64,000 nucleotides of DNA from Alphaproteobacteria bacterium (GCA_030427385.1 JAUHWR010000001.1:1670042-1734041), one strand, 5' to 3'; counted from the first letter of the stretch, positions 9,771-18,894 are shown. A program made the numbers and translations. Notes: generated by a model not told the origin, from the letters alone.

Positions 9771-10454
9771 ATGACATTACATTTTAATCTTCTGACTCTG
9801 TTTCCGGATATGTTTCCGGGGCCGCTTGGACAATCCATTAGCGGCAGAGCGCTGGAGAATGATCTTTGGTCATATCGTGCCGTAAATATTCGTGATTTTG
9901 GACATGGCAAACATAGAACCGTGGATGATACCCCATATGGCGGCGGAGCCGGCATGGTCATGCGCGCCGATGTGATCGAGGCGGCACTGCTATCACTACC
10001 AAAGCCGGGGCGTAAAATTTACCTCTCTCCGCGTGGTAAAGTCTTACATCAAAAACTTGTGGAGGAACTCATACGCGAAGATGCCCTTACTTTACTTTGC
10101 GGACGATATGAAGGCATAGATCAGCGCGTTTTGGATGCACATGAATTTGAGGAAGTCAGTATCGGCGATTATGTACTCTCCGGCGGGGAGCCGGCGGCGC
10201 TTATTATGATGGATGCCTGCATCCGCTTAATTGACGGCGTCATGGGCAACAGCGAGACAGCGGGTGAAGAAAGCTTTTCCAATGGCCTGCTGGAATACCC
10301 CCACTATACCCGCCCCGCAGAATGGACGGATGCCAGTGGCAAAGTGCATGCGGTTCCTGATATCCTTAGTTCAGGAGATCATGGCAAGGTCAAACAATGG
10401 CGAAATGAGCAAAGCTTACATTTAACAAAAACTCGCCGTCCTGATTTATTGTAA
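9771..10454 (+). CDS. trmD: tRNA (guanine-N1-)-methyltransferase
   Basis: TrmD, 227 residues, methylates G37 of tRNAs that read CNN codons and so prevents frameshifting. It shows the SPOUT trefoil-knot motifs LLCGRYEGIDQRV and SIGDYVLSGGEPAALIMMDA, and the C-terminal EYPHYTRPAEW. The start at 9771 was preferred to 9759 because it begins the conserved F-N-L-L-T-L-F-P segment and lies directly after the gdh stop. The usual upstream partners rpsP and rimM are absent, gdh taking their place. Its 3' end overlaps a minus-strand gene by 9 bases. Confidence 0.96.
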   Translation: MTLHFNLLTLFPDMFPGPLGQSISGRALENDLWSYRAVNIRDFGHGKHRTVDDTPYGGGAGMVMRADVIEAALLSLPKPGRKIYLSPRGKVLHQKLVEELIREDALTLLCGRYEGIDQRVLDAHEFEEVSIGDYVLSGGEPAALIMMDACIRLIDGVMGNSETAGEESFSNGLLEYPHYTRPAEWTDASGKVHAVPDILSSGDHGKVKQWRNEQSLHLTKTRRPDLL

Positions 10455-10907
10455 AGGCTCTGGTGGTGGCACTTTCTGGCGGCCATAATCAGCTTCATGA
10501 ATTGGACCTGAAACACCTGAAAAATCTGTTTGTATCGCATATTGCAATAAATCTAAATCTGGATTTTCGTAGCAGGCACTTACCAAAGAATTCCTGGATG
10601 CTTCTGCCATTACTGGACTACTCATATCAAGAAACATGTACTCGCCGTCACTTGTAAGATCAGGGAACTGGTGCATATAGCCCTTTGATTGATTGAAAAA
10701 CGTGGCAAATATATAGGCCAATGTATTGTTATTAAGGCAAGCGACAACTTCCGCTGGCTTAAGTGACAGATCCCCGAAAGGTCCCATAATCTCGCTTTCT
10801 TCATGGCTAAAATTATTGCTTTCCGCAAGAGGCTTAGCCAAAACGTCCGTAGATTGAGTAGTGGCTAATGCGGTCATTAGCGTGGCAATACCAAATATTT
10901 TTTTCAT
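10446..10907 (-). CDS. Secreted protein of unknown function
   Basis: A 153-residue protein with a clear signal peptide (MKKIFGIATLMTALATT, probable cleavage after VLA near residue 24). The mature part is acidic, has two cysteines, and ends in a proline-rich tail (KVPPPEPLQ). I recognise no domain. An AGGGAGAGAAC ribosome site precedes the ATG. It is transcribed against trmD and rplS, splitting that otherwise conserved pair, so it looks like a lineage-specific insertion. Confidence 0.6.
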   Translation of the reverse strand: MKKIFGIATLMTALATTQSTDVLAKPLAESNNFSHEESEIMGPFGDLSLKPAEVVACLNNNTLAYIFATFFNQSKGYMHQFPDLTSDGEYMFLDMSSPVMAEASRNSLVSACYENPDLDLLQYAIQTDFSGVSGPIHEADYGRQKVPPPEPLQ

Positions 10908-11060
10908 GTTCTCTCCCTGCTATGATCAATATGCAATTAAGTATGAATAATTCACAGCTATTATATAAAACCTTAAATTACTTGAATACAAGTTTTTCCA
11001 AAAACATTTTGGAAAAATCTCAACTAAATTTTTTTGATCAGTAAAATGTTAAATAAGTAC

Positions 11061-11089
11061 TTGAAACTTTGTTATAAACTGCTTATAAC
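11061..11089 (+). promoter_or_regulatory. Sigma-70-type promoter of rplS
   Basis: TTGAAA at 11061-11066 and TATAAC at 11084-11089 are separated by exactly 17 bases, predicting a start near 11096 and a leader of about 74 bases before the rplS ATG. The rest of the 10908-11169 gap is AT-rich and holds no other gene that I can see. Confidence 0.65.
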
Positions 11090-11169
11090 TCACGAATTAA
11101 AAAGATAAATGAACCGCCTTGGCAGATAAACTGCTTTGATTTCGGGTTCTGATAAATAGGAGAAAAGTG

Positions 11170-11649
11170 ATGAATACACTACAAAAATTCGAAGCGAAAG
11201 AGCTTCAAAAATACACTGAAGGTAAAACTATTCCTGATTTTGCTGCCGGTGATACCGTCAAAGTAAACGTGAAAGTGACCGAAGGAACGCGTGAACGTAT
11301 TCAGGCCTATGAAGGCGTTTGTATTGCCCGCACGAATGGCGGCCTAAGCGCTAGTTTTACCGTTCGTAAAATTTCTTTAGGTGAAGGCGTGGAACGTGTG
11401 TTCCCCCTGTATAGCCCAAGAATTGACAGCATCGAATTGATACGTCGTGGCTCTGTCCGTCGTGCGAAACTTTACTATATGCGCGATCTACGCGGTAAGA
11501 AAGCCCGTATTGCCGAGCGTACAACCGGACACGGCATTGCTTCCGCCAACGCCGAAAAAGACGCCGCACGCGCCGTTAAAAAAGCAGAAAAAAGCGCGGC
11601 TAAAAAAGAAACCGCAAAAGCAAAAAAAGAAACCACTGCAAAAAAATAA
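11170..11649 (+). CDS. rplS: 50S ribosomal protein L19
   Basis: L19, 159 residues, at the 30S-50S interface. The core (residues 1-115) carries [30 protein letters not shown] and the conserved [22 protein letters not shown]. The remaining 45 residues are a Lys/Ala-rich tail, an extension also seen in other alphaproteobacteria. The ATG at 11170 is used because AGGAG (11158-11162) lies 7 bases before it; the in-frame GTG at 11167 would be too close. A strong terminator follows. Confidence 0.96.
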   Translation: MNTLQKFEAKELQKYTEGKTIPDFAAGDTVKVNVKVTEGTRERIQAYEGVCIARTNGGLSASFTVRKISLGEGVERVFPLYSPRIDSIELIRRGSVRRAKLYYMRDLRGKKARIAERTTGHGIASANAEKDAARAVKKAEKSAAKKETAKAKKETTAKK

Positions 11650-11673
11650 TTCCGATCATAGTCTGATCAAAAC

Positions 11674-11700
11674 AAAAGCCGCTCTAAAGCGGCTTTTTTA
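11674..11700 (+). terminator. Rho-independent terminator after rplS
   Basis: The stem AAAAGCCGCT / AGCGGCTTTT with a CTAA loop is followed by a T run, 24 bases after the rplS stop. The A-rich 5' side could also let it end the minus-strand gene at 11736 in the other direction. Confidence 0.9.
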
Positions 11701-11735
11701 ATAAGATAATTCATAATTTAGAAATGATCAGACCG

Positions 11736-12122
11736 TTATTCAATAACAGGAATCATCGCAGATAAATGTGGTTCCCCTTCATCAGATAATAGACATACTT
11801 GATCCGTTCCATTTGAATTTTCAGGTGTATATGTACGTAAGCTCATTCCCGCAGCTAAATCCATAGGAGCACCTGTTCTTACGTCGAAAATATAAGGTTG
11901 ATCAAGATTATGATAACATTGCAGATCACCCTCCTGCGCAGCCGCAGCAAAATCAGTCATACTAGTTGTTGTGGCTTCCCCTGACGGCGTAGATAAAACC
12001 GCACCTAAAACAACTACAGATAAAGCTGTAGCTAGAGTTGCTGGAAGATCAAATTTAAGATCATTCATATGATCCATTTCTTCAACACTTACCCCTGACT
12101 CTACCCCACTAAAATCACTCAT
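11736..12122 (-). CDS. Small single-pass membrane protein of unknown function
   Basis: A 128-residue protein. The start was set at ATG 12122 (MSDFSGVESGVSVEEMDHM) because AAGGA lies 8 bases upstream; the longer frame from 12170 has no ribosome site. Residues of about 29-47 (LPATLATALSVVVLGAVLS) form one hydrophobic segment, preceded by an acidic cytoplasmic-type stretch and followed by an exported-looking domain with two cysteines (QCYHN and QVCLL). No family is recognised. It probably shares a transcript with the small gene at 12182-12412 upstream of it. It lies between rplS and leuC, which are adjacent in many alphaproteobacteria. Confidence 0.5.
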   Translation of the reverse strand: MSDFSGVESGVSVEEMDHMNDLKFDLPATLATALSVVVLGAVLSTPSGEATTTSMTDFAAAAQEGDLQCYHNLDQPYIFDVRTGAPMDLAAGMSLRTYTPENSNGTDQVCLLSDEGEPHLSAMIPVIE

Positions 12123-12181
12123 ATTTTTAATCCTTCTTATGTTTTTATTCAGATGAAAACATCTATCCAATTTTTAAATTT

Positions 12182-12412
12182 TTACATACCCCAAAGCTTA
12201 GGCTCTTCATTACAAAAATTCGGTTCTTCTCCAAGCCCCCAATTAGTATCAATACCTCTCCAACTTTCAGCGTCTCCTGTAAGAGGTTCATCTGGTCTCG
12301 CATTGCGAATATTACGAGCAACTTGCTCTAAAGTTGGCTCAGAAGAATTATCCCCCCCCTGCTCAGGAGAATTAACATTCCCCTTTTGAAATGATTTTAT
12401 TAAACGGAACAA
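12182..12412 (-). CDS. Small hypothetical protein with TTG start
   Basis: A 76-residue acidic, hydrophilic protein. The start was placed at TTG 12412 because a strong GAGGAG ribosome site lies just before it; the ATG-initiated frame from 12520 would overlap leuC and has no such site. The sequence contains TLEQVARNIRNARPDEPLTG and a Trp/Glu-rich C-terminus (ESWRGIDTNWGLGEEP). No domain is recognised. It precedes the membrane protein at 11736-12122 on the same strand, about 60 bases apart. Confidence 0.45.
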   Translation of the reverse strand: MFRLIKSFQKGNVNSPEQGGDNSSEPTLEQVARNIRNARPDEPLTGDAESWRGIDTNWGLGEEPNFCNEEPKLWGM

Positions 12413-12497
12413 ATTATTCTCCTCTATTTTAATTGAACTGAAACACCATCTTTTGTATACTATCAACACCTTCGTTTGTAAAGAGAAAGTTATATAA

Positions 12498-13922
12498 ATG
12501 CCAAGTTCAGAGCGGCCCAAAACCCTATTCCAGAAAATATGGGAGGATCATCTGGTGGACGTACAGGAAGATGGCACATGTACCATCTATATTGACCGCC
12601 ACTTGGTTCATGAAGTGACTAGCCCGCAAGCATTTGAGGGCCTGCGTCTGGCGGGGCGAGGTGTACATCGCCCTGAAGCCACCCTTGCTGTGGTGGATCA
12701 TAATGTCCCGACCTATGACCGCAGCGCGGGCATTCAGGAAGAGGATAGCCGCATTCAGGTTGAAACCTTGGAGAAAAACGCCGCTGATTTTGACATCACT
12801 TATTTTGGAATGAATGATAAACGCCAAGGCATCGTGCATATCATTGGACCGGAACAAGGCTTCACACAGCCCGGCATGACCATTGTTTGCGGCGATTCCC
12901 ACACTTCCACGCATGGCGCCTTCGGCGCGCTGGCATTCGGCATTGGCACATCAGAGGTGGAACACGTTCTGGCCACGCAAACCCTGATCCAAAAACCCGC
13001 CAAATCCATGCGAATTACAATTGATGGCAAATTGGGCTTGGGTGTCACCGCAAAGGACATGATCTTGGCGATTATTGGGCATATTGGTACGGCCGGCGGT
13101 ACGGGATATGTAATTGAATATGCCGGTGAGGCTGTACGTGCCCTGTCTATGGAGGGGCGCATGACCATGTGTAATATGTCGATAGAGGGCGGCGCGCGTG
13201 CCGGTTTGATCGCGCCGGATGAGACAACCTTTGCCTATCTGAAGGGGCGTCCCATGGCCCCGAAAGAGGAATTATGGGACAAGGCGGTTGCCTATTGGGC
13301 AACGCTGGCATCGGATGACGGTGCAAGCTATGATAAAGAAATCGTTTTAAATGCCGCAGATATTCCGCCGCTTGTGACATGGGGCACCAGCCCGCAAGAC
13401 GTCGTTGCCGTAAGTGGCACTGTCCCGCTGCGTGAGGATTTTAAAGGCGAAGCACATCAAAAATCATTTGACCGCGCCATGGAGTATATGGGGCTAACCC
13501 CCGGTCAGAACATCACCGACATCGAAATTGACAAGGTCTTTATCGGGTCATGCACCAATGGACGCATCGAGGATTTACGTGAAGTCGCCAAAATTGCGGA
13601 GGGTCGCAAAGTCGCCCCTAATATTAAACATGCCATGATCGTGCCCGGATCCGGCCTTGTCAAAATTATGGCCGAAGAAGAAGGACTGGATAAAATTTTT
13701 ATCGATGCCGGATTTGACTGGCGCGAGCCGGGCTGCTCCATGTGCCTTGCCATGAATACCGACCGATTGGAACCGGGGGAGCGTTGCGCCTCTACCTCTA
13801 ACCGTAATTTTGAAGGCAGGCAGGGACGCGGCGGACGCACGCACCTTATGTCCCCCGCCATGGCGGCGGCGGCGGCAATAACAGGTAAATTATGTGACGT
13901 GCGGACATTTAATACATTATAG
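12498..13922 (+). CDS. leuC: 3-isopropylmalate dehydratase large subunit
   Basis: LeuC, 474 residues, the [4Fe-4S] aconitase-type subunit that pairs with LeuD in leucine synthesis. Motifs include [40 protein letters not shown], the cluster cysteine in [14 protein letters not shown], and the second cysteine pair in [16 protein letters not shown]. The C-terminus [19 protein letters not shown] is standard. It is separated from leuDB by 9 kb, unlike the usual contiguous leuCDB. Confidence 0.97.
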   Translation: MPSSERPKTLFQKIWEDHLVDVQEDGTCTIYIDRHLVHEVTSPQAFEGLRLAGRGVHRPEATLAVVDHNVPTYDRSAGIQEEDSRIQVETLEKNAADFDITYFGMNDKRQGIVHIIGPEQGFTQPGMTIVCGDSHTSTHGAFGALAFGIGTSEVEHVLATQTLIQKPAKSMRITIDGKLGLGVTAKDMILAIIGHIGTAGGTGYVIEYAGEAVRALSMEGRMTMCNMSIEGGARAGLIAPDETTFAYLKGRPMAPKEELWDKAVAYWATLASDDGASYDKEIVLNAADIPPLVTWGTSPQDVVAVSGTVPLREDFKGEAHQKSFDRAMEYMGLTPGQNITDIEIDKVFIGSCTNGRIEDLREVAKIAEGRKVAPNIKHAMIVPGSGLVKIMAEEEGLDKIFIDAGFDWREPGCSMCLAMNTDRLEPGERCASTSNRNFEGRQGRGGRTHLMSPAMAAAAAITGKLCDVRTFNTL

Positions 13923-13934
13923 AATCCATAAACC

Positions 13935-14453
13935 ATGACCCATGATTATTTCCCAAATCTATATTGCTATGAACTGAATGGCGATAGCGCCATAGCGGCG
14001 AAAATCCTGATGACTATATCAGAACAAAATGTCCATCATACTCATCCATTTTCAGAAGAAAATTGCAGCCTTCCTTATGCCGATATTGCAGACTTACTTC
14101 GTAGTTCCGGCCTGAATCGACATGTTTGGTATCAAGGAAATAATGTCGCCCCCGTCTTATTCCGCAGGGCAGGCGCAGATATAGACAATGATCCGCATTA
14201 TTATCTACTAACACCTATAGATAATGAAGCACCCGAAGACATTCAATTAAATGCGCCAAAATTTGGAACACTATTATCCGATGAGCAAAAAAAAGAACTA
14301 TTGCTTGATACATTTGGTGCGGGCGGCCTTCACATTGACTTTGGCATTGGGCCGCAAATTATCTCCGACAATGTTCAACAAAAACTTATTTTATTGTTAC
14401 CGGAACAACTAAAGACCAATCCTCTTGATAATATACCTATGCCCGGAAAGTAA
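13935..14453 (+). CDS. Hypothetical cytoplasmic protein
   Basis: A 172-residue protein with no signal peptide, membrane segment or recognised motif. It is mildly acidic and rich in Asn, Asp and Leu, with a C-terminal block QQKLILLLPEQLKTNPLDNI. It starts 12 bases after leuC and may be cotranscribed with it, but its GC content and codon use are looser than those of leuC. Function is unknown. Confidence 0.5.
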   Translation: MTHDYFPNLYCYELNGDSAIAAKILMTISEQNVHHTHPFSEENCSLPYADIADLLRSSGLNRHVWYQGNNVAPVLFRRAGADIDNDPHYYLLTPIDNEAPEDIQLNAPKFGTLLSDEQKKELLLDTFGAGGLHIDFGIGPQIISDNVQQKLILLLPEQLKTNPLDNIPMPGK

Positions 14454-14572
14454 TTTTCATACAAAAAGGCGGTTTGACTTTCACATTGAACTTCTGTAAT
14501 CACAAGAGCATAAGCAATTAAATAAACCTTCAGATTATGTCCCTATAATAAATGAAACGTGGAGGTCCTCAC

Positions 14573-15238
14573 ATGATAATACCGCACACAATTCCCGACC
14601 CGGACTCCTATGAAGACATCAGCGATTTGTCCGAATGGACGAATATCCAGCTTTCTTTGGAAAAACGTATTTCTCACTATCAGGGCGATCTGGGTACGCA
14701 ATTTTCCGCACATCATATGCGCGTGGCGGCGGATGGCCTCGGTTTTTTAATGTATTTGGGATATTCTGTATCCGCCTGCCTGAATGTGAAATCGGCGTTA
14801 TTAATCCATGACATCGGCAAAACACACGATGAGTATGATCCCGATATCTGGGACCTTCCCCACAGGCCATCAGAAGCAGAGCGCGCAGAAAAACGCCTTC
14901 ACACCAGACGTGGATTGGATTTATTAAACCAAGCCGTCCATGGGAAAGATATCGCCGCCCACCCTCATATTGAATTGTGCCGCGCCGTTATTCTCTATCA
15001 CCATGAACGTTTAAACGGATCTTTGTACGAAAATCGCACAGACCTGCCATTATGGCTACAGGCAGTGGGAATTATCGATACCTTTGACGGTGACCGCATC
15101 AAACACCCCCACCAAGACCACCGCCGCAGCCCCCAAGAAACCATAGAGCGCATGATGGCCGATAAAGGCGATGACGAAAAATATGAAGGTGCCTTTGATC
15201 CCGACCTGATTAAGAAGTTTGCGGCGTATAAGCTTTAG
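14573..15238 (+). CDS. HD-domain phosphohydrolase (HD-GYP-like)
   Basis: A 221-residue protein. GGAGG at 14561-14565 lies 7 bases before ATG 14573, so this start is preferred to 14552. Metal-binding HD motifs are visible: HHMRVAADG, the central LLIHDIGKTHDEYD, and VILYHHERLNGSLY, then VGIIDTFDGDR. The spacing of the H...HD...HH...D pattern resembles HD-GYP cyclic-di-GMP phosphodiesterases, but the GYP triad is replaced (NGSLY), so substrate is uncertain. It ends 4 bases into the convergent gene at 15235. Confidence 0.7.
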   Translation: MIIPHTIPDPDSYEDISDLSEWTNIQLSLEKRISHYQGDLGTQFSAHHMRVAADGLGFLMYLGYSVSACLNVKSALLIHDIGKTHDEYDPDIWDLPHRPSEAERAEKRLHTRRGLDLLNQAVHGKDIAAHPHIELCRAVILYHHERLNGSLYENRTDLPLWLQAVGIIDTFDGDRIKHPHQDHRRSPQETIERMMADKGDDEKYEGAFDPDLIKKFAAYKL

Positions 15239-15903
15239 TTTAAGAAAAGAGGCGGTTTCATACCTGTACAATCTTCTACGATATTATTCGCTTTTCTTTC
15301 AATTTCTTGCATAGGGGTTAATCTGAACCCAATGCCAAACCTTCTTCTGGAATCATCTGCAAACTCAGTCATAGACGTATGAACAATTTTAGCACCTTGC
15401 AAAACACCACCTATACCAGCCGCAGCCTTATGAATGGTACGCAAATTTTTATCCAACTTAACAAACGGCACTTTTTCATCAATTTGCTCAACCATAGGCG
15501 GACCATCTACATCAAAAAATACATTAAATCTCTGTGGAATACCATTTAACCTACGCAGTAAATCTTCCCCATGCACAAGACTTTCTTCCATATCTGCTAA
15601 AATGTCTGACTTTAAACTACGTAAATTTTTGTACTGGTTACCTCTTTTAATCATCTCATGAAGGGTATCGTTAACTTTATCCGGTGTAATAAGCTCACTC
15701 GCATTCTTGACTTCATCAACTAATTGTAATGGAAAAATAATTCTTGACGGATCACTAGATTGCGCATCAGACGGGATACGAAAACCGCATTGATCTAAAA
15801 TGCCTTCATCCATATTTACTCTTTCAGAACTAACAAATAGAAAAGCTGTAACGGCTCTATTTGAAGCTCTTGCAGCTATTTCCTCTGATGTATTATTATT
15901 CAT
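15235..15903 (-). CDS. Hypothetical protein
   Basis: A 222-residue protein with no export signal or transmembrane segment. It starts behind a GGGAGTATAAAT leader. It contains alternating charged helices (residues of about 75-120) and a C-terminal Cys-containing tail (IVEDCTGMKPPLF). I recognise no family. It belongs to the set of orphan genes scattered between housekeeping genes in the first 20 kb. Its gap to cysS holds no other gene. Confidence 0.5.
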   Translation of the reverse strand: MNNNTSEEIAARASNRAVTAFLFVSSERVNMDEGILDQCGFRIPSDAQSSDPSRIIFPLQLVDEVKNASELITPDKVNDTLHEMIKRGNQYKNLRSLKSDILADMEESLVHGEDLLRRLNGIPQRFNVFFDVDGPPMVEQIDEKVPFVKLDKNLRTIHKAAAGIGGVLQGAKIVHTSMTEFADDSRRRFGIGFRLTPMQEIERKANNIVEDCTGMKPPLFLN

Positions 15904-16067
15904 ATTTATACTCCCTATCTATTTTTTAAAAAAATTACCAAGTTCATGCGTTTTTTGCAAGAATATATTCGCTATCCACAGGCAGAATTATGTGTATAAA
16001 AAAACATACGACCCGCCGCATGATTTTTTTGCTTTGTCTCCGGCGTGGGTTCTGCTACCCCTTAAGA

Positions 16068-17438
16068 ATGTCACAAGATATTAAGCTTTATAATTCCCTT
16101 ACACGTCAAAAAGAGGTTTTTGAACCGATTGACGCGGCGCATATTCGCGTTTATGCCTGCGGGCCGACTGTTTATAATTACGCCCATATCGGTAATGCCC
16201 GTATGGCGGTGATCTTTGATTTATGGGTACGCGTGCTACGCCATGCCTATCCCAAGGTGACCTATGTCACTAATATCACTGACATTGAAGATAAAATCAT
16301 TGACGCGGCAAAGGCCGAAGGCAAACCCATTGCCGAAATCACACAAAAATATACAAATATTTATAATCAGGACATGGCATCCTTAAACGTATTGCCACCG
16401 GATATTCAACCCCTTGCAACGGGACATATTCCGGAGATGATCGCCCTGATCGAAGCCTTAATTAACGATGATAAAGCATATGAGAATGATGGACATGTCT
16501 TGTTTAATGTCCCCGCCTATGCCAATTACGGCGCGCTATCCGGACGTAGTCGTGATGAGCAGATCGCCGGCGCGCGCGTTGAAGTTGCGCCTTATAAAAA
16601 AGATCCTGCCGATTTTGTCTTGTGGAAACCCTCCACTCCCGATCAACCCGGATGGGACAGCCCGTGGGGGCGCGGACGTCCCGGATGGCATATTGAATGC
16701 TCTGCCATGGCGGAAAAACACCTTAAACTGCCCTTTGACATTCATGGCGGCGGAGCCGATTTAAAATTTCCGCACCATGAAAATGAAATTGCCCAAAGCT
16801 GCGCCGCGCATAATACAGCGCCGGAAAAATTCGCAAAATATTGGGTTCATAATGGCTTTGTTATGGTGGAGGGACAAAAAATGTCAAAATCACTTAGCAA
16901 TGTCAAATTGGTTCATGATATGGTTCATGAAGCCCACCCCGAAATCATCCGCCTGACGTTACTCAGCTCACATTACCGTCAACCCCTTGATTATACGGAA
17001 AATTCTTTAGAGCAAAATAAAAAGCTTCTGGATAAAATCTATAAACATCTTCTGGAATATCCTGCCATTCAAACTGATCAGGATAACATTCCTACCGAGG
17101 TGTTAGATGCTCTTTATGATGATTTAAATACCCCTGCTCTGATCGCCATACTGAACCAAATCCTTAAAAATCAGGATGACCCGCAAAAACTATCTAATAC
17201 ATTGAAAAGAATAGGGAATATAATTGGTCTATTTCAGGAAGAACCGCAGGAATGGTTCAAAAACGATCATGATTTGGCGGATATAGATAAAGATTATGTC
17301 GATAATTTATTAATTGAACGCACAAAGGCTCGCGCGGAAAAGAACTTTAAACGCGCCGATATGATCCGTGACGAACTTGCCGTTATGGGAATAGAAATTG
17401 AAGATACGCCGGATGGGCCGAAGTGGAAAAAAGTATAA
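16068..17438 (+). CDS. cysS: Cysteinyl-tRNA synthetase
   Basis: CysRS, 456 residues, charges tRNA-Cys. Residues 31-43 hold the zinc-ligand cysteine in YACGPTVYN and the HIGN form of the HIGH motif; other zinc ligands are in WHIECSAM and HHENE; KMSKSLSN, the ATP loop, lies near 270. The ATG at 16068 gives the canonical short N-terminus (MSQDIKLYNSLTRQKE); the longer frame from 15990 is not conserved-looking. No strong ribosome site precedes it. Confidence 0.96.
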   Translation: MSQDIKLYNSLTRQKEVFEPIDAAHIRVYACGPTVYNYAHIGNARMAVIFDLWVRVLRHAYPKVTYVTNITDIEDKIIDAAKAEGKPIAEITQKYTNIYNQDMASLNVLPPDIQPLATGHIPEMIALIEALINDDKAYENDGHVLFNVPAYANYGALSGRSRDEQIAGARVEVAPYKKDPADFVLWKPSTPDQPGWDSPWGRGRPGWHIECSAMAEKHLKLPFDIHGGGADLKFPHHENEIAQSCAAHNTAPEKFAKYWVHNGFVMVEGQKMSKSLSNVKLVHDMVHEAHPEIIRLTLLSSHYRQPLDYTENSLEQNKKLLDKIYKHLLEYPAIQTDQDNIPTEVLDALYDDLNTPALIAILNQILKNQDDPQKLSNTLKRIGNIIGLFQEEPQEWFKNDHDLADIDKDYVDNLLIERTKARAEKNFKRADMIRDELAVMGIEIEDTPDGPKWKKV

Positions 17439-17447
17439 TTTTGGTCA

Positions 17448-18167
17448 TTATCGGATCATGATGGCAAAATAATATGTTAGCGTCCCGCTATCTGCGCCGC
17501 TATTATCGCGGTAGCATCCTTGGCGCAGGCCATTAAAAGTGGCGGGGAATGTATATGTTCCGGTTGTATTTAATGTTCCATCATATTTGGTTTCTACTTC
17601 ATTGGCGACGAAAATGGTGCGATCATTCTTGGTGCGATCATTAATAACATTGCACATTGCCGTGGTCATTCCCTCGACCAGCATCAGTAATTCATAAGAA
17701 TTTGCCCCGTCACCGTCTGTACCTAATTGTGGAATTTCATTTTTAATCGTAAAGATTGGTTCGCCGTAATCCGCTTCTGCTTGCCACGCATCATCAAATA
17801 TATCGCCTGAAAAATGCGGCCAATTAACACCGCCTCCGGATTTTGAAAATACATGACATGTTTCATCACCGGGCGCTGCGCCATTGGCGTAGTCTGCCGA
17901 TGGCGGATTTTGAAAGCTGATTTGTCCCAACGTACACCCGCTTAAACGTAATTTACTTACCGCCGATGTTAAATGTTGCCCATAATCCATCATCTCACTT
18001 GCCAAAATACGAGATTTTTCCTCCGATATGGCACCGCCGCCAATACTTTGGCCGGACTGGCTAACGGCATAGCCGAGCGCGCCAAATAAGGCCACTGCAA
18101 TCAGGATAAAAAACAATACATTGCCCTGCTCCGGATGATGTGCGGGGGGCGGAATAAAAATCATCAT
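17448..18167 (-). CDS. Membrane-anchored, prepilin-like protein of unknown function
   Basis: A protein of about 239 residues if it starts at ATG 18167 (18164 and 18203 are alternatives). Residues of about 14-35 (EQGNVLFFILIAVALFGALG) form a single N-terminal hydrophobic helix preceded by a short polar leader, resembling prepilin-like anchors but without the classic G-F...E cleavage signature. The remainder is a predicted exported domain with four or more cysteines (GCTLGQI, ETCHVF, AMCNVI, GCYRD). Proteins with this N-terminus occur, to my recollection, in several alphaproteobacterial lineages with no assigned role. The gene follows the 134-residue gene by 7 bases. Confidence 0.6.
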   Translation of the reverse strand: MMIFIPPPAHHPEQGNVLFFILIAVALFGALGYAVSQSGQSIGGGAISEEKSRILASEMMDYGQHLTSAVSKLRLSGCTLGQISFQNPPSADYANGAAPGDETCHVFSKSGGGVNWPHFSGDIFDDAWQAEADYGEPIFTIKNEIPQLGTDGDGANSYELLMLVEGMTTAMCNVINDRTKNDRTIFVANEVETKYDGTLNTTGTYTFPATFNGLRQGCYRDNSGADSGTLTYYFAIMIR

Positions 18168-18174
18168 TTTTATA

Positions 18175-18579
18175 TTATGCCAGAAACTTAGTGAATTCCC
18201 CAAGGCATGATTTTGGAAGATAAACGGGGATCGTTTGGAACCCTTCCGCGCATAGCGTTAAAAAAACCGCCCTGCCGGCACCGATTTCAATTTCATCATT
18301 GATCCCAATGCCTAAAACCGGCTGCTCAAGCGGCGCAGATGTTTTTAAAGCGGTTAAAACATCACGCTGTTTGAGTTGTTCTTTTTCTTTAAGCTCGGCA
18401 AATTTTTTAACCGCCCCCCGCTCATCCAGCCACTCATGGGCGAATAAAGAATAGCGCCAGCTTTTTAGCACCTCTTTACAGGAGACAGATTCAATGACAA
18501 AAACATCGCTTCGCGCCGCAATTGACGGGCTTATTATCCAGGTAACACGATCATTTGCGCTACTATCCATTTTATTCAT
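18175..18579 (-). CDS. Hypothetical protein
   Basis: A 134-residue cytoplasmic-looking protein with a central basic, Lys/Glu-rich helix (KKFAELKEKEQLKQRDVL) and a C-terminal beta-rich part. No domain is recognised. It lies immediately upstream of the membrane-anchored protein at 17448-18167 and probably forms a two-gene operon with it, divergent from the zf-CHCC gene. Confidence 0.5.
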   Translation of the reverse strand: MNKMDSSANDRVTWIISPSIAARSDVFVIESVSCKEVLKSWRYSLFAHEWLDERGAVKKFAELKEKEQLKQRDVLTALKTSAPLEQPVLGIGINDEIEIGAGRAVFLTLCAEGFQTIPVYLPKSCLGEFTKFLA

Positions 18580-18666
18580 ACGTGATTTCCGGCTATATAT
18601 AGATTGACCTCTTCCGACAATAAATTAAAATTGAAAAGAAACCGTTAAACGAAAGAACTAATCGAA

Positions 18667-18834
18667 ATGAAAGTTACTATCACGCCCGAAATTATAAAGG
18701 TTGCGCCCGATGCGGATCAGGTCGCCTGTGACGGCGGCGGCGGCGCGTTGGGGCATCCGATTGTCTGGTACAGCTTTGATCAATCTCCACAGGTCGAATG
18801 CGGCTATTGTGATCGCTTATTTACCAAAAAATAA
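18667..18834 (+). CDS. Zinc-finger CHCC (NDUFS6-like) small protein
   Basis: A 55-residue protein. The conserved zinc-ligand pattern is visible as VACDGGGGALGHPIVWYSF followed by VECGYCDRLF, the zf-CHCC family signature: Cys-x(8)-His and a C-terminal C-x2-C. Relatives include the mitochondrial complex I subunit NDUFS6 and bacterial stand-alone proteins often near respiratory genes. Here the nearest clear gene is hsp20, 118 bp downstream. The frame is intact with stop at 18832-18834. Confidence 0.85.
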   Translation: MKVTITPEIIKVAPDADQVACDGGGGALGHPIVWYSFDQSPQVECGYCDRLFTKK

Positions 18835-18860
18835 ATCTATATTTATCCCGCGCACTAAAT

Positions 18861-18888
18861 TTGCCTTCTTAAAAAAAAATGCTATAAT
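18861..18888 (+). promoter_or_regulatory. Sigma-70-type promoter of hsp20
   Basis: TTGCCT at 18861-18866 and a perfect TATAAT at 18883-18888 with a 16-base spacer predict a start near 18895. A housekeeping promoter fits control at the RNA level by the leader that follows. Confidence 0.65.
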
Positions 18889-18894
18889 TATTTT

